Shown: in pieces, positions 1 to 5,763 of the stretch
Position numbering within the stretch: the stretch's first letter is position 1
Layout: every line of letters begins with the position of its first letter
NCBI GenBank assembly: GCA_030689585.1
Contig: JAUYFZ010000116.1
Location: forward strand, 1-8,679
DNA: 8,679 nucleotides
Source of the DNA: Rhodocyclaceae bacterium
GTDB taxonomy: Bacteria; Pseudomonadota; Gammaproteobacteria; Burkholderiales; Rhodocyclaceae
Reading direction: 5' to 3'
Translations under genes and position numbers: made by a program
Notes under the pieces: model-generated
The model's input: only the letters and a program-made list of their open reading frames with translations
Told to the model about the DNA's origin: nothing
Database searches by the model: none

Positions 1-468
1 AAACTTGGTGCCCTCTCCTTGCCCCTGCGAACCGTGGCAGGAAGCACAGTCTTTTCCATACAGCGCACGTCCCCGTTCCAGATCGTTGCCCGGCCCTTGG
101 CCTTGCGTGGGGGGAACGGGTAACTTTTGAAGGAAAGTGGCGATGTCGGCAATCTCTTGCACCGTGAGGACCTGATGATCGGCAAAAGGTAACATTTTCG
201 GATTACTGCGTTGACCTGATCGAACATCGGTCATCTGTTTGATGAGTACCGAGAGGTGCTGTCCGGCCAGGCGAGGGTAACTGCCATCGGCACGTCCTAG
301 CGCACCGACGCGATGGCAGCCCTGACAAATGACGAAGGCGGCTTCACCGCGCACCGGGTCGCCTTTCATCGAGAGAGCCTGCCGCTGTTCTTCATTGGGG
401 GGGGCACTCTGAGCGAGTGCCGGAATGCAAGAGAGGAACAAGGCCAGTAATGATGTGATTTTCTTCAT
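1..468 (-). CDS. c4-like diheme cytochrome c, 3' end cut by window edge
   Basis: Periplasmic electron carrier; 156 residues are visible and the frame is still open at base 1. A Sec signal peptide covers residues 1-19 (MKK, hydrophobic stretch, cut near PALA-Q). The first haem site is C48-Q-G-C51-H52, with probable Met ligand M92 in NPKMLPF. A proline/glycine-rich linker (about 118-128) leads to the second haem site C141-A-S-C144-H145, followed by GSQGQGEG. This two-domain layout is that of cytochrome c4, a mobile electron donor to terminal oxidases or other acceptors; the missing C-terminus should hold the second Met ligand. The start at 468 has a weak GGA Shine-Dalgarno and lies 13 bases after the stop of the gene at 482-850, so the two are probably co-transcribed. 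A run of eight C (coding strand, 404-397) lies just after the signal peptide. Family call is firm; the physiological partner is unknown. Confidence 0.88.
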   Translation of the reverse strand, partial: MKKITSLLALFLSCIPALAQSAPPNEEQRQALSMKGDPVRGEAAFVICQGCHRVGALGRADGSYPRLAGQHLSVLIKQMTDVRSGQRSNPKMLPFADHQVLTVQEIADIATFLQKLPVPPTQGQGPGNDLERGRALYGKDCASCHGSQGQGEGTKF

Positions 469-481
469 GATTTTTCCAAAG

Positions 482-850
482 CTACAATCCGGCGATGTAT
501 TCGGAAACCGCCTTCATTTCGCCTTCGGTGAGCCGTTGCCCGACGGTAATCATGAGCCGGTTACCGGCACGCCGCCCCGTTTTGAATGCATTTAACTGCT
601 GCAACACATAAGTGGATTGTAAACCGGAGAGTCGGGGGAAAATCTTGTTGCCGGCCCCGTCAGATTTATGGCAACCCGCACAAGCAGGCACACCGGATTC
701 CGTGTTGCCATCCTCGTAAATCTGCTTTCCTGCGTCGAGAAGACGAGCATCTGCCGCCACGGACGGCAGGGGTGCACAGAGCACCATCGCCGACCACAGC
801 CATCGGGACATAAAGAGGCGTGCGCTTGAGGACATATTGATCTTGGTCAT
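482..850 (-). CDS. Monoheme class I cytochrome c (c553/c4-domain-like)
   Basis: A 122-residue exported monoheme cytochrome. A signal peptide with a hydrophobic core ends near SVAA-DA (residue 33-34). The haem site is C57-A-G-C60-H61, followed by KSDGAG and FPRLSGLQ, which are typical of c4/c553 domains. M100 in RLMITVGQRL is the likely sixth iron ligand, and the C-terminal helix ends EYIAGL. It is the first gene of a minus-strand pair with the c4-like gene, and is likely a soluble periplasmic electron shuttle. The start is uncertain: ATG at 850 has no Shine-Dalgarno, and a TATAAA box directly abuts it (856-851). Translation may therefore start at the internal ATG codons for residue 6 or 14, either of which still leaves a usable signal peptide. 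Confidence 0.87.
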   Translation of the reverse strand: MTKINMSSSARLFMSRWLWSAMVLCAPLPSVAADARLLDAGKQIYEDGNTESGVPACAGCHKSDGAGNKIFPRLSGLQSTYVLQQLNAFKTGRRAGNRLMITVGQRLTEGEMKAVSEYIAGL

Positions 851-928
851 TTTATACAGATTCTGACGAATGTATTTTGCCGAGGCGATTTTTTGTTAAA
901 TTACGCCCCCCCCCTCAACTTGGAGAAA
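851..928. promoter_or_regulatory. Divergent control region between two cytochrome c operons
   Basis: This stretch of about 80 bp must carry the promoters of both the minus-strand cytochrome pair and the plus-strand cytochrome at 935. On the minus strand TGTATAAA (858-851) is a good extended -10 but lies against the annotated ATG. On the plus side TTGCCG (877-882) and TTAAAT (896-901) are only weakly placed (13 bp spacer). Nine consecutive C (906-914) lie in the probable 5' leader of the plus-strand gene. The regulator is unknown. Confidence 0.4.
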
Positions 929-934
929 ATGACA

Positions 935-1273
935 ATGAAGCTTTCCCTTAGCAGTGCCCTGATGATTGCCGCTGGTCTGTCCCTGTCCCTGCCCGCAGTG
1001 GCGCAGGTGGATGAAGAAGGTGCCAAACTTCTGTTCAAACAGAACGAATGCGGCAAGTGCCATAACCCCGAAAAAGCCAAGAAGGGTCCTTCACTCAAGA
1101 AGACGGCCAAGGAATATAAAGGTAAGGCGAACGGGGTGGACGAACTCATCAAGCATATGACGGCCGGTAAGAAGGTCAAACTGGATGACGGCACGGAAGA
1201 GGATCACAAGATCATCGACACCAAAGACCCGAAGGCGCTGAAGAATCTGGCTCAGTGGATTCTGACGCATTAA
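935..1273 (+). CDS. Small monoheme cytochrome c, partner-type carrier
   Basis: A 112-residue exported cytochrome. The signal peptide is residues 1-23 (PAVA-Q). The haem site is C39-G-K-C42-H43, and after it the chain is very rich in lysine (EKAKKGPSLKK). M75 or a nearby residue may be the sixth ligand; the segment DDGTEEDHKIIDTKD and the C-terminal helix LKNLAQWILTH are typical of a short betaproteobacterial cytochrome family as I remember it. The start at ATG 935 was chosen because GGAG (922-925) is 9 bases upstream; ATG 929 (3 bases away) and TTG 893 are less likely. The basic surface suggests docking to an acidic redox partner. It precedes the CbcL-like gene on the same strand and was probably in an operon with it before a 205 bp element landed on its stop codon. 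The TAA (1271-1273) lies within the 5-bp flanking duplication. Confidence 0.9.
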   Translation: MKLSLSSALMIAAGLSLSLPAVAQVDEEGAKLLFKQNECGKCHNPEKAKKGPSLKKTAKEYKGKANGVDELIKHMTAGKKVKLDDGTEEDHKIIDTKDPKALKNLAQWILTH

Positions 1274-1311
1274 CGTGAAACACATTCCCCATCCCCCTCC
1301 CAGCCTCCCCC

Positions 1312-1410
1312 TTGAAGGGGGAGGAGACTAACTCCATCCCCTTGAAGTGGGAGGAGACTAACTCCCTCCCCTTGAAGTGGGAGGAGACTAACTCCCTCCC
1401 CTTCAAGGGG
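1312..1410 (+). repeat. Three 30-bp hairpin units, loop ACTAA
   Basis: Units start at TTGAAG at 1312, 1342 and 1372, with a partial unit at 1402-1410. They differ at only a few positions (GGGG or GTGG in unit 1 versus 2-3; CCATCCCC or CCCTCCCC). Each unit contains GGAG-ACTAA-CTCC, a stem with a 5-nt loop, while the junctions between units (CCTCCCCTTGAAG.GGGAGG) can pair in a competing register. No independent spacers are present. Confidence 0.85.
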
Positions 1411-1432
1411 AGGGTTGGGGTGGGGATGGGGG
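1407..1432 (+). other. G-quadruplex motif in repeat element copy 1
   Basis: Five runs of three to five G, separated by one or two bases, lie on the plus strand (GGGG-A-GGG-TT-GGGG-T-GGGG-AT-GGGGG). They fit the G3+N1-7 quadruplex pattern and would be in the transcript leading into the CbcL-like gene. Folding is inferred only. Confidence 0.6.
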
Positions 1433-1548
1433 TCGATGGGGCATGTTTCATGATGCGGGGTGGCGATTCGCCATGCCCGTTAACAGGATGTCTTGATGAA
1501 CAACGGAGGGATGTGAAACCACGCATCCATCCATTTGGAGTATTCGAT

Positions 1549-3537
1549 ATGCGTGCATTGGGATTATTGGCACTGCTGACCTGTTTTACGGTCGCACCTG
1601 CTTTAGCAAAACCAGCGGTTTCAGAAAAGGCGACCCCTGTCGCAACCGTTGCAAAACTGGATAACGCAACCTGCATTGAGTGCCACGACGGCAAGAAGGG
1701 CAAGATCGAAGTGCCGGGTAAGGACGGCGATTCGCGCAAGCTGTCCTCGCTGGATTCGGTGAAATTCAACAAGGGCGTGCATGGCGACATGCAGTGTTTG
1801 GATTGCCACAAGGAAATTACAGATAGTCAGGCTCAACACAAGATTGCACCCTCGGCAAAGAAACCAGATTGCGTGACCTGCCACGAGGACATCTGGGCCA
1901 AGGTTAAAAAAGAAGGTTTAGAGAAGGAAAAAGAGCGTCTCGGACTGGTGATTCAAAACGTTGAAGCCTACAAAAATTCCTTCCATGCCAAGAAGGATAA
2001 GGAAGACCCCACGAAGGTCAACGCCACCTGTGCCGAATGTCACAATTCGCATGACTTCAACGTGCCCCCCAAGGGAACGCTTCGTCGCACGGCATGGCAT
2101 AAGGAAATCCCCAAGGCCTGTGGCGAAAAATGTCATGAGGATCAACTGGAGATTTATGCCGGTTCCATTCATGGCGAAGAATTGCTCGACAAAGGCAATA
2201 TCAAGGCAGCGGTATGCACGGATTGTCATACGGCGCACGGGGTTATCAATTCCTCCTCGGATGCTTTCAAACTCGCCAACGTCAATGCCTGCGGCGATTG
2301 TCACAAGGAATCGCTTAAGAGCTATACCGACACCTATCATGGACAGGTCAATCGTCTGGGTTACACCTACACGGCGCGATGCGCGGACTGTCATGACAGC
2401 CACGGCATCAAGGCGCATGACGATCCGAAGTCCAAGGTGCACCCCAAAAATCGGCTGAAAACCTGCCAGAAGTGCCATAGCGACAAGAAGCCGGGCATGC
2501 ACGATGCCACACCGGGATTTTTGACGTTTGGGCCGCATGCCAACGTGCATGATTTCGAAAAATATCCGCAGATGTACATTGCCTCGAAATTCATGGTGGG
2601 TCTCCTGATCTTCGTCTTTGCCTTCTTCTGGGCGCATTCCGGCCTGTGGTATTACCGGGAATGGCAGGATCGCAAGGCACAGAAGACCGAACCGCATGTG
2701 CAAACGGACGATCTCAATCTGGACATGAGCAAGCACTTCGTGCGCTTCCATTGGGGCTGGCGAGTGGGGCATCTGACCTTCCTGCTGGTGACGATGACAC
2801 TTGTCTTGACGGGAACCGCTGCATTGTTCGCTCAAAGTGATTGGGCACCACTGTTAGCCAAGGCCGTCGGCGGGCCGAAAGTGCTGGGCTTGATTCACCG
2901 GATAGCCGCCTTCTTCTTCGTCGGCATCTTCCTGGTGCACTTTGTCTATGTCATGCAGAAACTCCTGCGTGATCGGACATTCCGCTGGTTCGGACCGGAT
3001 TCTCTGATCCCGAACTGGAAGGATTTGGACGATGTCATCGGCATGTTCAAGTGGTTCGTCGGCAAGGGACCGCGTCCGCAGTTTGAACGCTGGGCCTACT
3101 TCGAGAAGTTCGATTACTGGGCGGTATTCTGGGGGGTGAACATCATCGGCTGGACAGGCTTGATGTTGGCTTTCCCGCATATCACCGCGCAATATCTGCC
3201 GGGCTGGGTGTTTAACGTCGCCACGCTGGTGCATGGTGAAGAAGCCTTCCTGGCGGCCGTGTTCCTCTTCACGGTGCACTTCTTCAACAACCATTTCCGA
3301 CCCGACAAATTGCCGCCGCCGGATGTGGTGATGTTCACCGGCACGCAGTCGTTAAGAGAGTTCCGTCACGAGCATCCGGCGCAGTATCAGCGGTTGCTGG
3401 CCTCGGGCGAACTGGCAAAACGTCTGGTAGACGCGCCTTCCCGTCCGATGCACGTGGGTTCGGTCATCCTCGGTGTGGTGTTGATCACCGCAGGCTTAAC
3501 GTTGCTGGTGTTGGTCAGTATCGGGTTCTTAGGCTAA
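1549..3537 (+). CDS. CbcL-like nonaheme cytochrome c / cytochrome b fusion, quinone oxidoreductase
   Basis: A 662-residue inner-membrane protein. The signal peptide is residues 1-20. The periplasmic part has nine haem-c sites: eight CxxCH (C42, C83, C108, C161, C223, C248, C278, C306) and one with an extra residue, C191-GEK-C195-H196. The C-terminal half has about six membrane helices (near 344-366, 403-428, 448-470, 523-542, 553-580, 634-660) with histidines H401, H408, H450, H464, H562 and H577 as candidate b-haem ligands. This resembles HydC/FdnI-type diheme cytochrome b. Nine c haems fused to such a b domain is the architecture of Geobacter CbcL, which passes quinol electrons to periplasmic cytochromes. 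The direction here could be the reverse. The start at 1549 has GGAG 8 bases upstream and a signal peptide; the frame is open back to 1312 but only through repeat DNA. It follows the small cytochrome gene, which is probably its partner. Orthology to CbcL is unproven. Confidence 0.88.
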   Translation: MRALGLLALLTCFTVAPALAKPAVSEKATPVATVAKLDNATCIECHDGKKGKIEVPGKDGDSRKLSSLDSVKFNKGVHGDMQCLDCHKEITDSQAQHKIAPSAKKPDCVTCHEDIWAKVKKEGLEKEKERLGLVIQNVEAYKNSFHAKKDKEDPTKVNATCAECHNSHDFNVPPKGTLRRTAWHKEIPKACGEKCHEDQLEIYAGSIHGEELLDKGNIKAAVCTDCHTAHGVINSSSDAFKLANVNACGDCHKESLKSYTDTYHGQVNRLGYTYTARCADCHDSHGIKAHDDPKSKVHPKNRLKTCQKCHSDKKPGMHDATPGFLTFGPHANVHDFEKYPQMYIASKFMVGLLIFVFAFFWAHSGLWYYREWQDRKAQKTEPHVQTDDLNLDMSKHFVRFHWGWRVGHLTFLLVTMTLVLTGTAALFAQSDWAPLLAKAVGGPKVLGLIHRIAAFFFVGIFLVHFVYVMQKLLRDRTFRWFGPDSLIPNWKDLDDVIGMFKWFVGKGPRPQFERWAYFEKFDYWAVFWGVNIIGWTGLMLAFPHITAQYLPGWVFNVATLVHGEEAFLAAVFLFTVHFFNNHFRPDKLPPPDVVMFTGTQSLREFRHEHPAQYQRLLASGELAKRLVDAPSRPMHVGSVILGVVLITAGLTLLVLVSIGFLG

Positions 3538-3594
3538 CGATACCCGCCCCCGCCCGACCTCCCTCATGCGGGGGAGGTGACTGGCATGACGCAG

Positions 3595-3625
3595 AAAGCC
3601 GCCCGAAGTTTGGGCGGCTTTTTGT
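3595..3625 (+). terminator. Rho-independent terminator after the CbcL-like gene
   Basis: The stem AAAGCCGCCC (3595-3604) / GGGCGGCTTT (3612-3621) has a 7-nt loop and is followed by T-rich TTTGTT. A smaller hairpin, ACCTCCC / GGGAGGT (3557-3578), lies just upstream. The terminator isolates the CbcL-like gene from fccAB, so the two are separate transcription units. Confidence 0.9.
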
Positions 3626-3805
3626 TGTGGAAAAATCAGTTAATTATTAAAGGCTTATATTTCAGGAAGTTGACCGCTGTCAATTCTTGATCTTGAAGGG
3701 ATACCGTAAGCTACGCTAACTTCACTGAGGGGGATGTTAAAGGTGAAGTAAAGGGGGACGCGATTCTTCAAGAGTCGCGCATATAAAACACAGGGGGAGA
3801 AATCC
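3626..3805 (+). promoter_or_regulatory. fccAB leader with three dyads and strong RBS
   Basis: The 180 bp before fccA carry an AT-rich palindrome TTAATTATTAA (3640-3650) and a possible -10 TATATT (3656-3661). Two further dyads follow: ACTTCAC (3719-3725) with GTGAAGT (3743-3749), 17 bases apart, and a near-perfect hairpin at 3759-3779 with 10-base arms and one T-G pair. The Shine-Dalgarno GGGGGAG (3793-3799) is 6 bases before the ATG. I could not place a convincing -35/-10 pair. The dyads could be operator sites or mRNA stems; nothing matches a riboswitch class I know. Confidence 0.5.
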
Positions 3806-4390
3806 ATGCGTAGTTTGGTATTCGCGCTTGCCTGCGCGGCGGCAGGATCGTCGTTGGCGGCTGGCATCAACGAGTTCGGGTTGGTCAACACATGCAATAG
3901 CTGCCACGGGGTGGGCGGTGTGAGTGTCGGCCCATCCATTCCTAATCTGGCCGGCTTGGATGAGGGCTATCTCAAGCGGGTCATGATGGAGCAGAAGAAG
4001 GGAGATCGGTTTTCAACGATCATGGGCCGTCTTCTCAAAACCTACAGCGATGACGAAATTGCCGTATTAGCTCGCTATTTCGCGGCGAAGGAATGGAAGT
4101 TCATCGAGACGGAAAAGCAGTCGGAAGTGGCCGATCGTGGCCGAGGTGTTTATCGGAAGTACTGCATGAATTGCCACGAGAAAGACGGCAAAGAGAAAAA
4201 CACCGAGGATATGCCGCGTCTTTCGGGTCAATGGCCCGGCTATCTCAAGCTGGAAACCCTGAAGTACGTCGATAAATCATTTACCGACAGAAAACCTTCC
4301 GAAAAAATGGCTGAAAAAATTTCCCATCTTTCGGACGATGAGGTAGCTGCGGCTGCCCATTTCTTGGCATCCAGAAAGGGAGGGCAATGA
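3806..4390 (+). CDS. fccA: Flavocytochrome c sulfide dehydrogenase, diheme cytochrome subunit
   Basis: A 194-residue periplasmic diheme cytochrome that takes electrons from the FAD subunit FccB and hands them to soluble cytochrome c during sulfide oxidation. The Sec signal peptide is about residues 1-19 (SSLAAG). Domain 1 has haem site C30-N-S-C33-H34 with PSIPNLAGL and probable ligand M73 (STIMGRL). Domain 2 has C120-M-N-C123-H124 with MPRLSGQWPGYL and probable ligand M168 (SEKMAEKI). Each domain ends in the SDDE(I/V)..(L/A)A.(Y/H)F helix seen in c4-type domains. Length and order match the FccA family. The start is supported by a GGGGGAG ribosome site. It overlaps fccB by ATGA, indicating translational coupling and equal subunit supply. 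A c4-like cytochrome alone would look similar; the adjacent fccB settles the assignment. Confidence 0.93.
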   Translation: MRSLVFALACAAAGSSLAAGINEFGLVNTCNSCHGVGGVSVGPSIPNLAGLDEGYLKRVMMEQKKGDRFSTIMGRLLKTYSDDEIAVLARYFAAKEWKFIETEKQSEVADRGRGVYRKYCMNCHEKDGKEKNTEDMPRLSGQWPGYLKLETLKYVDKSFTDRKPSEKMAEKISHLSDDEVAAAAHFLASRKGGQ

Positions 4391-5670
4391 TGATGAACTT
4401 GAATCGCAGACAATTTGTGGGGGCCATGGGTTCTTTGGGAGCGGGTTCGCTGATCGCTGGTTTTCCCAGCATCGTGCTGGGAGCGGCCAAAGCGCGTGTC
4501 GTGATCGTCGGGGGCGGCTTCGGTGGAGCCACGGTCGCCAGGTATTTGAGAATGAGTGCGCCGGATGTTGAGGTGACTTTGATCGAGCGTAATGAGAAAT
4601 ATGTCGCTTGTCCCTTTAGTAACGAAGTGTTGTCCGGCGAGCGCGAAATCGCCTCGCTGACCTACGACTACAAGGCCCATACGGCACGCGGAACCCACGT
4701 GGTGCACGATGAAGTCACCGCCATTGATCCCGTGAAGAAGATGGTGAGCACGAAAGGGGGGAAACGCATCGCCTATGATCGACTGGTGGTCGCGCCCGGT
4801 ATCGCCTTCGATTGGACTGCCACTGAAGGAGCCTCGCCGGAGTTGGAGAAAACCATGCCTCACGCATGGAAGGCAGGAGAGAACACGCTGTTGCTGAGAA
4901 AGCAACTCGAAGCCATGAAAGATGGGGGCGTGGCGATTGTCACCGTACCGCGCCGTCCCTACCGCTGCCCCCCTGGGCCGTATGAACGGGCGGCACAGAT
5001 GGCTCTCTATTTCAAGCACCACAAGCCGCGTTCCAAGGTGCTTATCTTGGATGATGGGGAGACCATCGCCAAACAGGCGTTGTTTGAAGAGGCGTGGGCG
5101 AAGCTCTATCCGGGCATGATCACCTGGATGTCGGGCAAGAACGGCGGCAAGATTTTGCGCATCGACCAGAAAAAACGACTGCTCGATACTGAATTAGGCG
5201 ATCAGACGGGGGATGTCATCAGCTTCATTCCTGCCCAAAAAGCGGGAGATATTGCGATAGCGACAGGGTTGACCGACAAGAGTGGTTGGTGTCCGGTGGA
5301 TGCCATGACACTGGAATCAACGATTCACAAAAGTATTCACGTGATCGGCGATGCCTCCAGTGCAGGGGCGATGCCAAAATCGGCCAACTCGGCGGTATCT
5401 CAGGCGCGGGTCGTCGCGGATGCCATTGTGGCTGCTCTTTCCGGCAAACCGGCCCCGATGCCCTATTACACAAACACCTGTTATAGCCTAGTGGCCCCGG
5501 ATTACGGGTTCTCCATCGTGGGTATCTACCAGCCCGAAGGTGGAAAGATCGCCGCCGTCATGGGCGGAGGAGGATTATCCCCCACCCGTGCGCCCGCCTA
5601 CGTCCGCAAGGCGGAAGCGGAGTATGGCTATAGCTGGCTGAAAAACGTGACGGCAGAAGCGTTTCTGTAA
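4387..5670 (+). CDS. fccB: Flavocytochrome c sulfide dehydrogenase, FAD subunit
   Basis: A 427-residue periplasmic flavoprotein oxidising sulfide to sulfur or polysulfide and passing electrons to FccA. The N-terminus has a twin-arginine signal (NRRQFVGAMG, hydrophobic segment, cut near LGAA), so it is exported folded. The FAD-binding Rossmann motif is VVIVGGGFGG (38-47), and a second FAD motif is HVIGDASSAGAMPKS (318-332). C75 in VACPFSNEV matches the cysteine that carries covalent FAD in the Allochromatium enzyme. C194 (YRCPPGPYE) and C365 (NTCYSLVAP) match the redox-active disulfide pair. Length is normal and no key residue is missing. There are three consecutive ATGs (4387, 4390, 4393); GGGAGGG at 4379-4384 favours the second or third, which only trims one or two methionines. 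Sulfide:quinone reductase is a relative, but the Tat signal and the fccA neighbour favour FccB. Confidence 0.95.
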   Translation: MMMNLNRRQFVGAMGSLGAGSLIAGFPSIVLGAAKARVVIVGGGFGGATVARYLRMSAPDVEVTLIERNEKYVACPFSNEVLSGEREIASLTYDYKAHTARGTHVVHDEVTAIDPVKKMVSTKGGKRIAYDRLVVAPGIAFDWTATEGASPELEKTMPHAWKAGENTLLLRKQLEAMKDGGVAIVTVPRRPYRCPPGPYERAAQMALYFKHHKPRSKVLILDDGETIAKQALFEEAWAKLYPGMITWMSGKNGGKILRIDQKKRLLDTELGDQTGDVISFIPAQKAGDIAIATGLTDKSGWCPVDAMTLESTIHKSIHVIGDASSAGAMPKSANSAVSQARVVADAIVAALSGKPAPMPYYTNTCYSLVAPDYGFSIVGIYQPEGGKIAAVMGGGGLSPTRAPAYVRKAEAEYGYSWLKNVTAEAFL

Positions 5671-5709
5671 CGTACGGTCTGCACCGATTTTCTTATCAGA
5701 AGTAGCGGA

Positions 5710-5751
5710 AACAGCTCACCTAGTCCTGTGACTAGGTGAGCTGTTCTGTTT
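5710..5751 (+). terminator. Strong rho-independent terminator after fccB
   Basis: A perfect 16-bp stem (AACAGCTCACCTAGTC, 5710-5725; complement 5730-5745) has loop CTGT and is followed by CTGTTTTAT. It closes the fccAB operon 40 bases after the fccB stop. Its 3' arm overlaps the promoter of the next gene. Confidence 0.93.
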
Positions 5752-5757
5752 TATACT
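5728..5757 (+). promoter_or_regulatory. Promoter for a leaderless mRNA of the sugar dehydratase gene
   Basis: GTGACT (5728-5733) matches the TGAC core of a -35. After an 18-base spacer comes TATACT (5752-5757), five of six matches to the -10 consensus. A start 7 bases after the -10 falls on the G of the GTG start codon at 5764. No Shine-Dalgarno precedes this GTG, and the frame is closed upstream by TGA at 5737-5739. The -35 is embedded in the fccB terminator stem. Confidence 0.55.
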
Positions 5758-5763
5758 GCACCC

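Larger units (their letters stand above)
1275..1479 (+). mobile_element. 205 bp non-autonomous repeat element, copy 1
   Basis: The element starts GTGAAACACATTCCCC and ends in a 24-nt imperfect palindrome (1456-1479, arms CGGG..TGGCGA / TCGCCA..CCCG). It is flanked by TTAAC on both sides (1270-1274 and 1480-1484), as expected of a 5-bp target duplication. The first 52 and last 44 bases are identical to the inverted copy at 7841-8045, which has the same length. Subterminal segments near 1275 and 1449 (GAAACA..CCCCAT and complement) can pair, so the element can fold on itself. It carries no gene; open frames across it give low-complexity LPLKGE-like peptides. If mobile, it needs an enzyme encoded elsewhere. 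Confidence 0.75.

Noticed and set aside
1312..1548. N-terminal extension of the CbcL-like protein, open in frame back to 1312
   Set aside because: The extra 79 residues are translated repeat DNA of low complexity. A proper signal peptide and a GGAG ribosome site mark the start at 1549.
1212..1811. Minus-strand open frame of 199 codons across the repeat element
   Set aside because: It is the complement of real cytochrome coding sequence plus the hairpin array; LPLKGRELVSS-type repeats are a by-product of the 30-bp units.
1918..2835. Minus-strand open frame of 305 codons
   Set aside because: It lies wholly opposite the CbcL-like gene, whose nine haem motifs and membrane helices are unmistakable. 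There is no recognisable domain in the antisense translation.
3626..3805. Riboswitch upstream of fccA
   Set aside because: Only simple dyads are present; no multi-helix junction or conserved core of any class I know.
4240..5022. Minus-strand open frame of 260 codons opposite fccA/fccB
   Set aside because: It is antisense to conserved FccAB motifs and has no ribosome site or recognisable motifs.
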